A stretch of 64,000 nucleotides of DNA from Chitinophagaceae bacterium. Lineage in GTDB: Bacteria > Bacteroidota > Bacteroidia > Chitinophagales > Chitinophagaceae. Every line of letters begins with the position of its first letter. Position 1 is the stretch's first letter. The notes beneath the pieces are model-generated. The model did not search any database and had not been told where the DNA came from. It saw only the letters and a list, made by a program, of their open reading frames with translations. Positions 63,630 through 64,000 of the stretch are shown here, in pieces. Made by a program: the position numbers and the translations under genes. The DNA is taken from NCBI GenBank assembly GCA_016713085.1, contig JADJPV010000001.1, positions 1,695,001 to 1,759,000 on the forward strand, read 5' to 3'.

Positions 63630-64000
63630 ATGGGAGAATTCTTCAAACAACTCATCACTAGCAGCAATACGCCCTGGATTGTTGGGATCATTACCGCTGC
63701 TATTACCGGCATCTTTTCACTGAGAAAAGTACGCTACGAAAAAAGAGAGGAAAACAATAAACTCCGGGAAGATAAAAAAATGGAGAGTGAAAAACTCCGT
63801 TATGAAAAGCGCCTGGAAAAATTTAAAGAAACCAATGAAAGCCTGTTTAAAGATAAAAAACAGGAAGTGCTGGCAGCCATTGCAACGCTCAGCATTTTTA
63901 AACGTGATCCTGAGTTTGAAAAAAATACCATTGATGTGCTGTTGAGCAGACTGTACACGGAACTTGACTATGACATCATTAATTCCATTCTTACAACCTT
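63630..64000 (+). CDS. Hypothetical membrane-anchored coiled-coil protein (3' partial)
   Basis: The ATG at 63630 opens a frame that runs off the window. MGEFFKQLITSSNTPWIVG and IITAAITGIFSLRKV form one transmembrane helix near residues 16-30. A strongly charged coiled coil follows (YEKREENNKLREDKKMESE), then a helical part (EVLAAIATLSIFKRDPEF). The family cannot be named from this part. Similar N-termini occur in some pentapeptide-repeat proteins, but no such repeats are visible before the end. Confidence 0.65.
   Translation, partial: MGEFFKQLITSSNTPWIVGIITAAITGIFSLRKVRYEKREENNKLREDKKMESEKLRYEKRLEKFKETNESLFKDKKQEVLAAIATLSIFKRDPEFEKNTIDVLLSRLYTELDYDIINSILTT

Overview
The window looks like a chromosomal segment of a Bacteroidota bacterium, most likely a member of the Chitinophagaceae. 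The reasons are type IX secretion genes (a SprB-like adhesin, PorP/SprF and a PorE-like OmpA protein), a SusC/RagA-type receptor remnant, DUF1080, ORF6N, DUF5522 and DUF420 families, promoter-like boxes of the TTTG / TAnnTTTG type, weak Shine-Dalgarno signals and moderately low GC. No rRNA gene, CRISPR array or intact insertion sequence was seen.

Layout. 1-1016: end of a SCO copper chaperone and a DUF420 protein (cytochrome oxidase biogenesis). 1275-9423: a surface module made of a 1648-residue adhesin with 17 tandem 69-residue repeats, a PorP/SprF protein and a PorE-like envelope anchor. 9556-12827: HAD hydrolase, MFS transporter, ORF6N protein and a hypothetical. 12922-19249 (minus): a TolB/amidohydrolase with an in-frame stop, an N-acyl-D-amino-acid deacylase fused by deletion to an alkyltransferase-like gene, DUF5522 and trmB. 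19430-26919: a FAD oxidoreductase, a seven-helix protein resembling Pyr4-type terpene cyclases, a class III adenylate cyclase, a lone cAMP-binding domain, a nucleotide-transporter-like protein fused to HEAT repeats, and an HD-domain protein. 27045-27406 (minus): two tandem tRNA-shaped RNAs with about 98-100 nt in place of the variable arm. 27551-30382: an Lrp/AsnC regulator and two polysaccharide genes (Wzz-like, O-antigen ligase-like). 30374-33137: gene debris around a vanadium-haloperoxidase-like lipoprotein. 33234-41146: assorted housekeeping and envelope genes. 41220-56646: a large periplasmic sugar-oxidation locus with three GMC dehydrogenases, two small gluconate-dehydrogenase-type subunits, three xylose-isomerase-like TIM barrels, an MFS importer, two Gfo/Idh/MocA oxidoreductases, a lipoprotein cytochrome c and a DUF1080 protein. 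This set fits oxidation of glycosides to 3-keto sugars followed by cleavage. 56792-64000: htpG, an ABC-F ATPase, an RRM protein, an AhpD-like protein, korB and the start of an unknown membrane protein.

Two sequence-wide patterns matter to anyone using this annotation. First, at least eight genes are broken by single-base indels, nearly all in homopolymers (ten events, nine of them deletions). I read these mainly as sequencing or assembly errors and annotate the genes across the breaks. Second, GC-rich palindromic elements of the GCCCCCTAAATCCCC/GGGGA type sit in many intergenic gaps, and one lies in frame inside htpG.

The best candidate for something undescribed is the tandem pair of tRNA-like RNAs at 27.0-27.4 kb. 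Their cloverleaf geometry is exact, the two copies differ by compensatory changes, and the G-U pairs show that the minus strand is the transcribed one.
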